DNA from: Plasmodium brasilianum
Taxonomy: Eukaryota; Apicomplexa; Aconoidasida; Haemosporida; Plasmodiidae
Length of the DNA: 64,000 nucleotides
NCBI RefSeq assembly: GCF_023973825.1
Contig: NC_090127.1
Location: 1,846,501-1,910,500 of the forward strand
Reading direction: 5' to 3'
The position numbers and the translations under genes were made by a program. The notes beneath the pieces were generated by a model. That model was not told the origin of the DNA, ran no database searches, and worked only from the letters and a program-made list of their open reading frames with translations. Positions 11,918-24,084 of this stretch are shown here, piece by piece; positions within the stretch are counted from its first letter, which is position 1, and every line of letters starts with the position of its first letter.

Positions 11918-13651
11918 ATGATAAATTCGAAAAGAATATATTTTTTTTATTTTGTGTGCCCCCTATTTAAAAGAAGATTAACAAGTAAGGGTATAAGTAC
12001 GTCAACACAGTTAATAGTAACATGTGTGAAGGACACATACAGATCTAAAATTTTTAGTAAAATAAAATGGAATTGTATAAGTAATGATATATTAAAAAAT
12101 AAAGATAAATTTAATATAGAAGAGATGTTAAATATAATAAATATAGTTAGTCGTTTACATTTTGGAAAAAAGATTTTAATTCTTTTAAAACCATTCCTAT
12201 TAGCTAAACTAGAAAACGATAATTGTAATTATGTAGAACGTATTATTACTTCTTATATCAGAGCAAATATTAATGATGATATTTTTTACTACGAATTATG
12301 TCTAAAAGTAAAGAAAAACTTGAATGCTTTCTCACAATCTTCTTTAATTAATCTATTATATAACATTAATTTTCACTCCTCTGTGAACAATGAGTATATA
12401 GCTAAAATGGAAATCGAAATAATAAGCCATCTTATGCTAAACATTCAGATGGAAGACATTTTGAATAACTCCTTCGAAATGAAACACCAGAAAGATAAAA
12501 TTTCAGGCGTTAAGGAAAGTACATTAGGAGAAAATAGCACATATTGCAGTGGTGATAAATTATATAATGGGAAAAGAAGGCAAGTAAAAGAGGAAAAAAT
12601 CAACGCGGAAAATATTCTAGTAAATGAAGTAGAAAAAGACCAAGCGCAAAGCACACCAACTAAGAATTTGTTTCATTTGAAAAACTACCATATTATATTA
12701 CTGCTTTATGCAGTTAGTAATTATCTGTTGCATTTACATCTAAAGAATAAAAGTAATGCAAAAAGTAATGATAACTTTTTTAAGGAATTAAAAAAATATT
12801 TTAAATGGTATGATGCTTTAAAAATGCTTACTCATGAAAATATATTAGTATTATTAGGACAGATAAGCCCCTTTTACCTATTTTTGCTATACAAGGCGAT
12901 TTTAAACTCTCTTTATATATTCGATGATAATACTATGAATGAAAATTTACTTAACCATGTTAAAGATAGAATAAATAATATTACATTACAACTAAAAAAT
13001 AATGACACTCATGTAAAGGGAAAAACTAATGAACTTATAAAATATATAAATATACTGCAACAAAATTTAATTCATTATTCAGAAAATAGGAAAATTAACT
13101 TTCAGCGTAATTATAGGCATAATATTGAACTAGTTAAAGTTATACTCGCCTTACTGCAAGAAAATAATAAATACGATATAAACAAGTAAAATTAAAAATG
13201 ATAATAAAAAAGTTGACAATTAATATGATTATGTTTTTATTTCCAAACGGTACATTTTCCGCGATTTTTTAGCCCCTGCGTTCTAACACTACAAACATAT
13301 AATGAAGACTGTATCGTTGACCGTTTTTTACATGCGCATACATGTCTGGGCATATATTATGTACTTGTATATGTTGTGTGTACACATATATGCACTAAGG
13401 AATTCTCTTTCATCTTGCTTTTTCATTCCTTAGACTCGTTGAACAAGCGTGCATATAAATATGTGTGCATTCGCATGTATACACCTGTACACACATTTTG
13501 TCCCACTTCTTCCAGTTCATATTTTAAAAACTTAATAGCTATTTTTTTTTTTTTTTTTTTTTTTTGTTATTCCTTTTTTAGGTATTATGCATGGCATAGA
13601 GAAAAAGTTGAAAAAGTGCAAACAATTCTAAGGGTTATTGAAAAAGGATAA
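11918..13651 (+). CDS. Probable organellar helical-repeat (HPR/FASTK-like) protein, two exons (~445 aa)
   Basis: The open frame extends upstream to a GTG, but the first ATG is at 11918 (MINSKRIYFFYFVC). The first exon ends at 13185 (AA|GTAAAA). A 396-nt intron with a T-rich end leads to a second exon at 13582-13651 coding for YYAWHREKVEKVQ and ending in TAA; the phase is exact (AA+G gives Lys). The N-terminus is basic, hydroxylated and free of acids for about 40 residues, which suits a mitochondrial or apicoplast transit peptide. Helical segments such as NAFSQSSLINLLYNINF resemble heptatricopeptide/FASTK-type repeats, which Plasmodium uses in organelle RNA metabolism. No C-terminal RAP domain is visible. 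A charged low-complexity insertion spans about residues 185-245. The family assignment is inference; the gene itself is well supported. Confidence 0.75.
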
Positions 13652-13867
13652 TAAACAACAAAATTATGTAACTTACATTCAAATTAAAAATTTAAAATAA
13701 AATATTATATAGAGAGGATAAAAAAAACAAAAAAAAGAAAAAAAGATAAAGTTAAAGTTTAAGATAAAGATAAAAACAAAGATAAAAATAAAAATAAAAA
13801 TAAAAAGCATTATAAAAAACGTTATAAAAAGAGTTATGAAAAACTATATTTGAAATGGGGAAACAGC

Positions 13868-14805
13868 TTATTCATCAAAGTCATCTTGAACCATATCAAT
13901 GAAATCCTGATAACATCAAAAAGGAAGAAAAAAAAAAAAAAGATATAGTTATTTTAAATTACTGTATATACGAGGAAATGAAATTTTTCAAGTAATAACT
14001 TTAGGGCATAAAAGGGAAGTATTTATACTGATGCTCCCATGTATATTTACCACGAATATACATGTATATATATATATATAGGGGTATATACACGCATGTA
14101 TATATTTATATATATGCATATGTAAATGTCCTTTTCGCTTTCTTTTTCCGCGTTTTACGCTTATTAATTTTTTTGTCTTTCTTTTGAAATGCGCACAAAG
14201 TTATATTCGTCATTATAAAAATCCTCAATATCTGTTGAGAGTCGTTCGTTAATTTCGGTTTCCGTTCCACGTATAGAATTATTTAAAATATCCAAATCAT
14301 GTATACTGGCAATATTTAAAAGTTGTATATTCTTTTTTTCTTTAGCAAATTCTTTCATACATTTGTGTTTGATATTATATAAGCCTGCGCAGAATTTAAA
14401 TTATGTGCAAAAATAATTTATTTTCAAATTATGTGAATTACTATATAATTCTCTATACAATTTTTTTTGCTGTTAAAACAGAATAGACATACTCAGTTAC
14501 TGTTCCTTGAACTATGCACAGGTATGTAAGTATATATATACGCATATGTATATATTTATATATGCTCATATGTGCACACATGTGTAAACAACTTGATATT
14601 TTTATGTCGAACACAATAACACATATGAAGCTGCTTTCTTAATTTTAGCCATTACTATACAATTCTCTGTAGCCCGTAACGTTGAACAGCCAAGATATCT
14701 GTGTTTAAAAAAAAAAAAAAAAATTGATTCGAAATAGGTCCATAGGGGCTTATAGACTTCGTATGATAATAAATGGGGGTATGTGTGGGGGTGTACATTT
14801 ATGTT

Positions 14806-14841
<36 letters not shown>

Positions 14842-15458
14842 TATGTAGACTGTGGTCAATATAGGACATAGCAATATGCGTTTTGTAAAATTCGATTTTA
14901 ACTGTTGTTTTGTTCTATTTCTCCCTATTTTGCTTTATAGTGCCACATTTTGCTTATTTATTAATTTATTTATTTAATTATTCATTTTGTTGCTTTCAGT
15001 TACTACAACTCACCTTTTTCAACATAAGACAAACCAAATTTAGATAACTGGCAAAAAATAAAAATGTGTTAAATAAAAAATTTCCTAAATTTCTTCCATA
15101 AGTAGAATATAATATTGCTGTCGCTAATTTTGTCATTTTAAAGTCTTTATTTTTTAATTTTTCTTCTTTTTTTTTATAATTTAAAAAAATTATAAAGTGA
15201 TGTCCGTCTATGAAAGAAAAAATCCAAATAAACACAATGTTTTCTCATAACAGACAAATGTCAATCTTTTAAATATTATGGATAATGCATTATAAAGTTT
15301 TTACATTTCCAAAAGTAACCTTGGTGCTATGATAATTACACAAATTTGTTAGTCCTTGAATTTTTGAAAAATTTCTTTTATATACAATATAAAAATGCAC
15401 ATACGGAGAATGTGTACAGGGGTAACCGCATATATAAATATATAACTATATAAATATC

Positions 15459-15516
<58 letters not shown>

Positions 15517-16353
15517 CCTAACGGACAGTAGAAAAATTTCAGTATCTGCGAGTATATTTTAATATACACACATTTACCGCTATATTCAAAGGGTTGCGCT
15601 CATCATAAACTTTTTATCACAGTATTTCTGTTTTCACTTAAAATTGAAAAGATTGAATGAAATGGAGCACAAAAGGAAGAAATAAATCAAAAATGTGTGC
15701 AAATATTGTATTTTTATCGGGAAAAATTACAGTTACAAAGTAAAAATTATTATACAGAAAAACATTTCACAAATGAAGTAAAATATAATTTAGTGGAATG
15801 AAAATATTTTACGCAGTCTGTTATTTTGATTATTTTGAATATTTTTTTTTTTTTTTTTATTCAGCCGTAAAATTATTAACTTCATATATTTACATATTCA
15901 AATAATTTTTGTTTTTGCATCAACTTTCATATTACACATTTTTGTATGTGCTACATATAGTTGAAGTCATTGTGTTTTCCTTCTTAATGCACAATAAGAA
16001 CGTGAAAACAAAATTGCAAAACTCGTGAATAAGTACAAGAAAAAGTTGTCAGAAAAAAATTTTTATCTTACTCAAAAAGAGCAAAAATGGGTTATTTTTT
16101 GTGTTTATATTTTACGCTTAAAAGTTAAAAGATTGATTTAAAAAATAAAAAAATAACAATAAATAAAATAAAAACCGAATAATGGAAAAAAAAACATATT
16201 GAAGTAAAACAAAGTAGAGAAATAATTTGTTCATATTGCACGTATCTTTTTTATTATCAATTATTCTGCAAAAAATAAAAATAAAAAAAAGGATTCTTTT
16301 TATATTAGCTCATTTTCAATACCTACGCGTCTTATCCTTCTTAAAGCGTCCAT
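13868..16353 (-). CDS. Protein of unknown function, seven small exons (182 aa)
   Basis: No single long frame exists, but seven exons join with matching phases: 16353-16323, 15609-15578, 15326-15305, 15207-15014, 14698-14656, 14384-14197 and 13906-13868. The product begins MDALRRIRRV and continues YDERNPLNIAHQGYFWKYG. Residues 55-90 contain a hydrophobic stretch (NLGNFLFNTFLFFASYLNLV) that could be one membrane segment or an amphipathic helix. The C-terminal half is charged and ends DFIDMVQDDFDE. Exon 3 is only 22 nt. Most donors are GTA or GTG followed by A/G, and acceptors are T-rich. The donor of exon 6 (TTT|GTGCGC) is weakest; reading through it gives the alternative ending ..SKERQKN at 14164. 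I do not recognise the family. Confidence 0.65.
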
Positions 16354-16651
16354 AATCTTCACATATCAGCATATCTTTATTTTTAAAATGGAATAAAAAG
16401 AAAACCAATTTTCATTGTGCGATGTTCAACGAATAGGCACGTGTATATATAAACATATATGTATATATATATATATATATACATACACGCTTTAGACGTT
16501 GGAAAATCTTGAAATAAATAAGTTTCAACAGAAAAAAAAAAATGGGAAAACACGAGAAGGGAAAAGAATTAATAAATTGATAATAAATATATACTATGTG
16601 GAATGTCGTTATAACAAAAAGGGTACATACCGCATAATACATATATATATA

Positions 16652-16689
<38 letters not shown>

Positions 16690-17061
16690 TTCTTTTATTT
16701 CCATTCACCACACAATTACGTAAATAAACACATTACATGCATCGTGCCGTGTCACGGTTGAAAAAATTAAAGTTCACTAAAAAAATACTGTTCGTTATTA
16801 TTCTAAGGTGCGAGTAATATAAAGGCACATATGCATACGTGTACACATATGTATATACACAGATACGTACATACATACGTACATATCAACAAAGCAGCCG
16901 ATTTCTGCTTCTTAACATATAACCGCGTCATCAGTGCTATTTAATAGGGATAGGAACACCGTTGATGAGTTCATTTTTTTGAGCACTCAATTTACTTTGC
17001 GTGCATTTATATCTTTTCAAAGCTGCAAAAAATGTGTGCACCTTTGCATGAACATATATAC

Positions 17062-17117
<56 letters not shown>

Positions 17118-17162
17118 GTGAGCCGCACTGCTTCCCCCGACTGCAGGTATAGAACAGAAGTA
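16354..17162. other. Intergenic region with microsatellites
   Basis: This lies between the start of the 182-aa gene and the 3' end of the PKA regulatory subunit gene, both on the minus strand. It contains (TA)n tracts at about 16458-16480, 16638-16685 and 17063-17113. Open frames here are Ile/Tyr strings produced by TA repeats. No gene is seen. Confidence 0.7.
17063..17113. repeat. (TA)n microsatellite
   Basis: A TA run just after the 3' end of the PKA regulatory subunit gene. Confidence 0.9.
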
Positions 17163-18819
17163 TTAGTTCCCTTCAATGCATGTGGTGTCTAACCCTAACT
17201 GTTTTAAGACCTTCTTATAATTTTCTACATTTCTATGTAATATTTCTTCTATTGGCCCTAAAAGTCTTTTAAAACTTTTTCTGTCTAGGTAGACAACTTG
17301 ACAAGTGTTTTGCGCCTTTACAGTAGCAGCTCTTGGTTGATTTTTTAAAAGAGCTAATTCACCAAAATAGTCTCCTTTATTGTATGTTTTAATAACTTTA
17401 TTATCTTTTAAGGCAGTAGCATTTCCTTCAATTAATATATAAAATGTATCTCCTTGTTCTCCTTCATTTATAATTATATCTCCATCAGAATATGTTTTTG
17501 TTTTTAAACAATCAGCTACTTTTGATCTCTCATAAGGGTCCATACCTTTTAATATAGTAATTTGTTTTAACACATCTTCATACATTTGTCTTTTCTTAGC
17601 AACATTATCTTTTATTATGTATGTAAAGGATTCTCTATCCAAAGCCCATAGATGACATTTTGTTAAAGCCTTAGCTGTTGCAGCTCTTTTCGAATTATAT
17701 AATAAAGCTAATTCACCAAATACATCCTTTGATTTTAATATGGTTAAAATTTCTTTTCCATTTTCTTTTGTTTTATATATTTCTACTTCTCCTTCATCAA
17801 TTACATATAATAAATCTCCATCGTCTCCTTCATTTATTATATTTACACCTTGTTCAACATTCTCATCAAAAAATGCATCAACGATTGTTTCCATTTCCAT
17901 CTTATTTAAATGATTAAATAAAAATGATTCATTTAACGCTTCACGTATTTTGGCTTTTTCATGTTCATCCTTCTTATATACCTTTGCTACAAAATTATCT
18001 TTTTTTTTGTTCCATTCACCATAAGCCTCAGCACTGACCGACATCCTTTTACCCTGACTAGCGTTCAAATTGACCAAATCCGACTCTTTTAATTCCATCT
18101 CTTTTCTGTCCATTTCGCTAAGGCACTCAGTTTCGTCTTCGTCGCTTGAATATTCTTCGTCTAGGAGGATAACCAAAAAGATGAAAATGATTAGGACGAA
18201 AATGGATTGAAATGTAAAAAAGTTAATTTACCCAAAATAATGGAGTAAAAAATGAAGAAATGAAAAATGACGGTGCCCAATATGGACGTTCATAATTATC
18301 AAGCAGTGGACCATAAAAATTAGAAATGCAATTCAATGCATACTTACTAATTATATTTTTTTTATTTAAGGAAATCATAAGTTCATTTTCATTTTTGGGG
18401 GATCCTTGTTCACCCAAAATATCATTGTTTATTGTCTGTTCTTTTGAATTATCGTCCTCTCTTTTATTTATTGACAGTTCACTTAATAAATCATTTTTAC
18501 TATCGTCAACATTAGTACACTTTTGTGTAAAATTATTTTTTTTGCTATTACTCCTAATTGTTTGTTCGTATTTTTCAAATTGTTCTTGTATATCTTTATC
18601 TTGCATGCTTGGTGAACTTTGGTCTCCTGAATTTTCTTTTCCTTGTCTCCTTTTAAAGCAAAATAAAGTACATACATACAGTAATTAAAAATCACAGCAA
18701 TTTTTTTTTCACAATGTTTATACAGACACACAAACACACATACGCTTATATATACATGTGTACACATGTATATGCATATGTATGGGTATTTATGTATAGC
18801 TATACAGATATATATTTGT

Positions 18820-18850
<31 letters not shown>

Positions 18851-19305
18851 TATACACTTGCGTATATAAGTGCGTAAAATGAACAAGTTTTTATTTTGTT
18901 AGAAATTGTACAAAAAAAAAAAAAAAAAAATTGATTATTTCAAAAATTGCTATATTAACACGTGATAGCTGTTTATTTACTTTATTATTATTACTATTGT
19001 ATATATTTTTTTTTTTGTTGAGTGTATAAATATTTGTGCACAAGTTTTTCTTCTTTCTTTTTTTTCTTTTTTTTGTAATATTTTTATTATGCAGTAATTT
19101 CAAATGAAACAACCATTGTCCAACTGCCTTAACTTTCGGTGTATTGCTTCTTATTTTTTTTTGAGTTAATGCTCGCATTTTGCTATGTCAATATTATTTT
19201 GCACGTTTTATTTGCCACTGTTTCGCTTATGTTGCTATATTTCTTCAAACTTTTTGAATTTTTATATTTGTTTTTAAAGTCTTACCATGTGCACACATTG
19301 CCCAT
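17163..19305 (-). CDS. PKAr: cAMP-dependent protein kinase regulatory subunit (PKAr), three exons (~439 aa)
   Basis: This subunit holds the PKA catalytic subunit inactive until cAMP binds. Exon 1 is 19305-19286 (only 20 nt, MGNVCT plus two bases), exon 2 is 18649-18348 and exon 3 is 18160-17163. The phases fit: TG+G gives Trp in MGNVCTWRQGKE and A+AC gives Asn before EEYSSDEDET. The N-terminus has the Gly2/Cys5 pattern expected for myristoylation and palmitoylation. The inhibitor segment is KRMSVSAEAYGEW. Two cyclic-nucleotide-binding domains follow, with phosphate-binding cassettes FGELALLYNSKRAAT and FGELALLKNQPRAAT. The first cassette has Lys where Pro is usual, but the key Arg is kept in both. 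The length agrees with my recollection of the P. falciparum protein (about 441). The long frame opening at 18176 with TTG is intron, not a start. Confidence 0.95.
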
Positions 19306-20040
19306 TTTGTTATTTTTTAAGGAATTTAATCAAGTAAAAATATTTAAGCAAAAAAAAAAAGGAAAATGTAAATTTATATTTTATTTTTTCCTATTACAAG
19401 AAAAGTATATTTGCGCGAATAGCATTTCAACTGGATAACTCAAAAAATCAAACAAAAAATAAAATATACATGTATAATTATACAAATATATATACATACA
19501 TATATATACACATCTACGTAATAATGTATTCTACTCCTTTTTTATTTCTTTTGCTGTGATATTTTTTAGGAAACAATGGTTTAACTAACCTTTTAAGTTA
19601 TACAATAAGCACATTCGTAATATACATATATATATATATATATACATACATACATATACATGAACACATACATATATATATGCAAACATATACACATGCG
19701 TTAACACGTCAGTAAAATTTCTTACGTGCGTATTCAGCAATCATCATGAATTTAAAAAGCTACTTACGCTTGAAGAAAAAATTATGTGTAAATTAACACA
19801 GAATGATGTAAAATAGTACAAAAGAATGTATATTAATACAATATAAGGTAAAACAATGTAAGGCAATGTAAAACGATGCAAAATAATGCAAATAATAAGA
19901 AAATACTTCTTATTTTTATATGTGCATAAATATATTTTGTTAATGCTTAAAAAATTGTCTTGAAATTTTTATATTTATGAAATATCAACTTACAGATGAA
20001 AAAAATTAACTATTATACGTTTTTATAGAAATAATTATTT
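19306..20040. other. Intergenic region upstream of PKAr
   Basis: Presumed 5' region of PKAr and 3' region of the candidate small gene at 20041-21215. It holds TA-rich and ACATA-rich tracts (19460-19700) and AATGTAAA-like imperfect repeats at about 19790-19890. No gene was found. Confidence 0.6.
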
Positions 20041-21215
20041 CTAATTCATTGTATCATAGGAGGAACAATTCGGAAAATTTAATTTTGACTTCATGTCACT
20101 TTTTTTTTTCCTTTTTTATTTGTTATATGTATGTATACACAAACAGGTGTACTTATGATATGCGTAAATTCTGTACATAATGCTTTTATGAGATTGACCT
20201 ATTCTAATTTTTTTTTTTTTTTATTATTTCCAAAAGAGTTTATTACAGGGCATTTTTAAATTGTTACAGTGGCTCATTAATATTAAAAGAAACAAACAAA
20301 AAAAAGAAAAAAAAATTAACTCTGATAATTATTGCTACAGTCTTTTGATTTATTCTTCCGTAAATTTTTTTTTTTTTTTTTTTTTTTTTGTGGCATTATT
20401 AAACGTGATGTATAATATCCTTTTTTCATAGCATGTGCATAGAAATATACTTAAATTTTTATGGGAGCTTAACTGAAATATTGCTATGTTTTTTTTTTAA
20501 GTTTACTGTTTATTTATTGATAATTCATCATTACAATTAGTTTAAATATTTATTCCAAATGACTACATATGTTTTTGGTTCGTCTCATACATTAAGATGA
20601 CGAAAAAGAAATTCGTTTAAAATTTATAAAATTAGATTATTTATGCCTTCTACAATGCAAATAGCACATCATTTACTGCACACATACATGGGATTCGTTA
20701 AAAAAAGAAAGAAAAATTTTTTTTTTGTTATTTATTATTCATATTATTATCATTTTATTCTTTTTTTACTTGTTCCTTATATTTTAAAATGAACACGCAA
20801 AGTATATAATAATATGCGAGTTGATCGACATAATGTTGCTACTTACCATGCTATCAAAAACGATACCTATACCTGTTATGTTTATTTTATTTTATTTTTT
20901 CTTCTTTTATAATAACTATAAAAAAACACTGCTACTTATATTTTTAAAAATAAATAAATATTATGAATATTAAAAATTTACTTCATTTTTTGTTTGCTTT
21001 TTTTCCCACTTACGTATTTTTGTTAAAATAACGAACCTCACACATACGTTCTTCAAACATATGAAATATTGTATACCAGTTAGAACATGAATAACGAACA
21101 CTAAGATATATGACCATATATATATATATACATATAACACACTTATATGGGAAAAAAATGTGAATAAAAAATTATACCATTTCAAGAGTCTTATTACTAT
21201 TATTTTAAGATCCAT
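20041..21215 (-). CDS. Candidate small spliced gene, five exons (~80-84 aa)
   Basis: I do not recognise the product. Exons with consistent phase are 21215-21178 (ATG, MDLKIIVIRLLK plus two bases), 21100-21048, 20872-20847, 20472-20405 and a last exon ending in TAG at 20041. The last exon begins at 20110 or 20098; both acceptors fit. Junctions give Cys, Arg and Thr codons. The interior reads sensibly (SNWYTIFHMFEERIGIVFD, then LSSHKNLSIFLCTCYEKR) and the end is NFPNCSSYDTMN. Donors GTATGT and GTAAGT are strong; the donor of the fourth exon (AC|GTTTAA) and the last acceptor, in a poly-A context, are weak. The N-terminus is hydrophobic and basic. A chance assembly cannot be excluded. Confidence 0.4.
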
Positions 21216-22010
21216 TCATGAAAAATTGGCAATAAAAAATAATGGTTTTTAAAAATAATTAGAAAATATTTTTTCACTTCCAAATTTATTGAAAGTTGAA
21301 ATTTAACGCTTCAAAAAAGTATCGTATTTTGTCACATGTAAAAACTACATGTACACAGAATGAATAAATAATTAATTATTTCTATTGTGTACAGAATAGT
21401 TCTATTAAAAGGCATAAAAACTGTAATTTATGAATATTTTGTAAGTACACATGTTATTTCGCTGATATTTAAGCCCCCCATAATTTTCTTTTTTTTTTTG
21501 TTTTAACTGAAGAGCATCTAATTATATTCTTCATCAACTCTACTTTTTTTCGATCTTATCTAATCTTTTAATGGTCATTTTTTCATTGTTTCTATGACAA
21601 TTCATTTGTGTTAGTCATATCTTTATTTCTTTTGAATATTTTTGAATCATTCTTTGTTCATTCTTTTGGCACATTCTGTATTCCCTCTTTTTCAAATAAA
21701 ACAAAAATAATTTGAAATTATTCACTTAATTTTAACAGTTGTTTATAAAACGATAAAAAAGCCCAAAAGAATATATTTTGTTTTATATATTCTTTCTTAT
21801 TCTTTTTCTTTTTTTTTATTTTGCTTGAAGTTCTAAAATACATGAGTATAATACTAATGAACAAAATAATGCAAAACGTTGTATAATAAAATGAACTAAA
21901 CAATAACAAAAAAAGGGTTTCGTAAAAGTAACACATGAACAAACCAAAGGTGTGTACCAAAAAAAAAAATTAATAAACAGAAACGCTTAAACATAAATAT
22001 CTTCATAAAT

Positions 22011-22041
<31 letters not shown>

Positions 22042-22605
22042 AGTATAGCAAAAACGATATAAAATAATTACACGCACAAATTAGCGTAATTACGCCCGAG
22101 AAGAAGAATATATAAAAATGGGTAAACATCTGGTATTAACTGTAAGAAATGATTTTAAAAAATTTAGTTAATTTTACAAAAAAATATACATATGTATGTA
22201 TTATATATATATATATATATATCGCATATGCATGATTTTTTTTTTCGTGAATTTTGTGATTAAACAATTGTTTCAACTTGGTATAAATATATGTATAAAA
22301 GTATAAATAAATTTACGTAATAAACACTTTTCATAATGTTTATACTTACAAATGTAAACATATATAGTATATGTATATATATATGTAGTATTTTTTTCCA
22401 CCTTTTTTTTGTCGAATAAGCCAAAAAATATGAACAAATCATAATAAAAATTCACAATAGTAAATAGCTAAAATAAAAAATATACAAAATGAGAACAAAT
22501 GTATAGTATTAAAAAATATATGTATAAATTAAAACGTAACATGTGCTTATAAGTACAATTATAATATATATATACAAATTTGAGATATAATTGAAGCGGA
22601 AGTAG

Positions 22606-22637
<32 letters not shown>

Positions 22638-22719
22638 CTCTGGATTTAATACAAAAGCAGAATATGAAAAAAATAGATGAGGAAAAAAAGAAAAACGAAA
22701 TTAAAAAAGAAAAAAAAAA
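21216..22719. other. Intergenic region between divergent genes
   Basis: It contains purine-rich DNA near 21500-21720, (TA)n at 22016-22041 and 22202-22222, and a poly-T run at 22612-22637. Hydrophobic open frames at 21718-22129 on the minus strand are discussed among the rejected items. It probably carries the promoter of the gene at 22720. Confidence 0.55.
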
Positions 22720-24084
22720 ATGAGCATAATAAATGAGAGTAAAATGCCCATAATCCCAATTGAGGATACTAAGCATTATTCATGTAGTGAAGAAAATGAC
22801 ACAATTAATCTTGAAAACAACTCGAACGATTTAAATAGTTTTCAAAATTTTCTTATAAGGAACGGGTCAAATAATGGGTCAGATAAATGTGGAGATAATA
22901 AGAAAAGTCATGCATTAATAAAAAAAGAGATTAATAACAATAGTAACAATTACAACTGTAATAACAACTACAGTTTTAATAGTAATAAAAACCTCAATTT
23001 AGTTAGAAGAAAGAAGGGCGTAATAAGAAAAAAAGACTCATATGGAAGTACTCATTTAGTTCTTGGTAATATCAGGGGTAATAGAAAATTAAGAAAAAAG
23101 TTACTGTGGAACAATTGCACAGATCAAAATACAAATGTATCTGAAATGTCTTATATTAAAGATTTTGAAAATAATTCCTTTATGCATGAAAATGGCCATC
23201 ATATGGTTTTATATGATAATAAATATAGAGATTACCCAAGAAATAAAGGAGAAGAACGGAGTGAAAAGATAAAATATTTTTTTGTTTATTCACCTGATAT
23301 TATACAAAGATGGATAAGAGTTATATTTAATATTATAATAACGTCATTAATAGTTACTTTGATATATTTTATATTTATATCTGTTAGAGAAGATATAAAT
23401 AAAAAAGTAGCTATTCAGGTTGAAAACGTAAAAGAAGAATCGAATTCTTGCAAAAAACAATATTATGCTCATAAATGTGGTACAGTCAATTTACCTTTAT
23501 TAAATGAAAAATGTGAAGAATGGTTAAAATGTATGAAAACAGATCATAAATTATATCAAGATATTTCTTTTTTATCAGCTCAAATGTTAGGGCAAATTAT
23601 TAATGCTTTTATTGTTCAGTTTGAATGGAAAAGTATATGTGTTATTGCCTTTATATTTCTTCTTATTTTTATTGGCAGTAATTATGCCCTTTCTATAGGA
23701 GGAGGATCTAGAGTGAACGGCGCGGAATATTCTTTATACAACCCTTATATGAATGCAAATAGTAATATACCCCCTTTTCCATATTATCCTTTTTATCCTA
23801 TTTTACCTCAAGCTTTACATTATAATAATGGACGTAATACCGATATACCATTGATGAATATGTCATTCCCTCAAAACAAATTCTTTCAAAACAGTAGTTT
23901 TTCCAGGAATCCCTATAATCACTTTAGTCATTACACGTATGCAGATGAACATAACACTTCAAATAATTCAACATCAAGGAATAATGATTATTCCGATAAT
24001 TATGGTTCATCCAAGAAAGACAGTAATAAAAAAGGGTCCAAAAAATTAGGTTTCTTAAAATATCTGACAGGAGGTTTCAAGTAA
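22720..24084 (+). CDS. Brr6/Brl1-type nuclear-envelope membrane protein (454 aa, single exon)
   Basis: Residues about 190-326 match the Brr6/Brl1 family, nuclear-envelope proteins that in yeast act in nuclear pore assembly and lipid homeostasis. The signature is two membrane segments (about 198-221 and 304-326) flanking a lumenal loop with four cysteines at 244, 253, 265 and 271. Recognisable family motifs are LPLLNEKCEEWLKCMKTD and SAQMLGQIINAFIVQFEWK, and a Gly-rich SIGGG follows the second span. The N-terminal 185 residues are Asn-rich and basic, and the C-terminal tail is Asn/Ser/Tyr-rich; both look disordered and would face the nucleus or cytoplasm. The ATG at 22720 follows a purine-rich leader. 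The family call rests on motif pattern, not a database search. Confidence 0.8.
   Translation: MSIINESKMPIIPIEDTKHYSCSEENDTINLENNSNDLNSFQNFLIRNGSNNGSDKCGDNKKSHALIKKEINNNSNNYNCNNNYSFNSNKNLNLVRRKKGVIRKKDSYGSTHLVLGNIRGNRKLRKKLLWNNCTDQNTNVSEMSYIKDFENNSFMHENGHHMVLYDNKYRDYPRNKGEERSEKIKYFFVYSPDIIQRWIRVIFNIIITSLIVTLIYFIFISVREDINKKVAIQVENVKEESNSCKKQYYAHKCGTVNLPLLNEKCEEWLKCMKTDHKLYQDISFLSAQMLGQIINAFIVQFEWKSICVIAFIFLLIFIGSNYALSIGGGSRVNGAEYSLYNPYMNANSNIPPFPYYPFYPILPQALHYNNGRNTDIPLMNMSFPQNKFFQNSSFSRNPYNHFSHYTYADEHNTSNNSTSRNNDYSDNYGSSKKDSNKKGSKKLGFLKYLTGGFK

Noticed and set aside
15378..15569. Minus-strand frame with long Ile-Tyr runs
   Set aside because: It is translation of a (TA)n microsatellite inside an intron of the 182-residue gene.
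17163..18176. PKAr as a single-exon protein starting at 18176
   Set aside because: That start is TTG and lies in intron sequence; the in-phase upstream exons encode the known N-terminus including MGNVCTWRQGKE.
21718..22129. Overlapping hydrophobic minus-strand frames that look like membrane segments
   Set aside because: All three minus-strand frames are open and Phe/Leu/Ile-rich, as expected from T-rich DNA, and no consistent splice structure or start was found.
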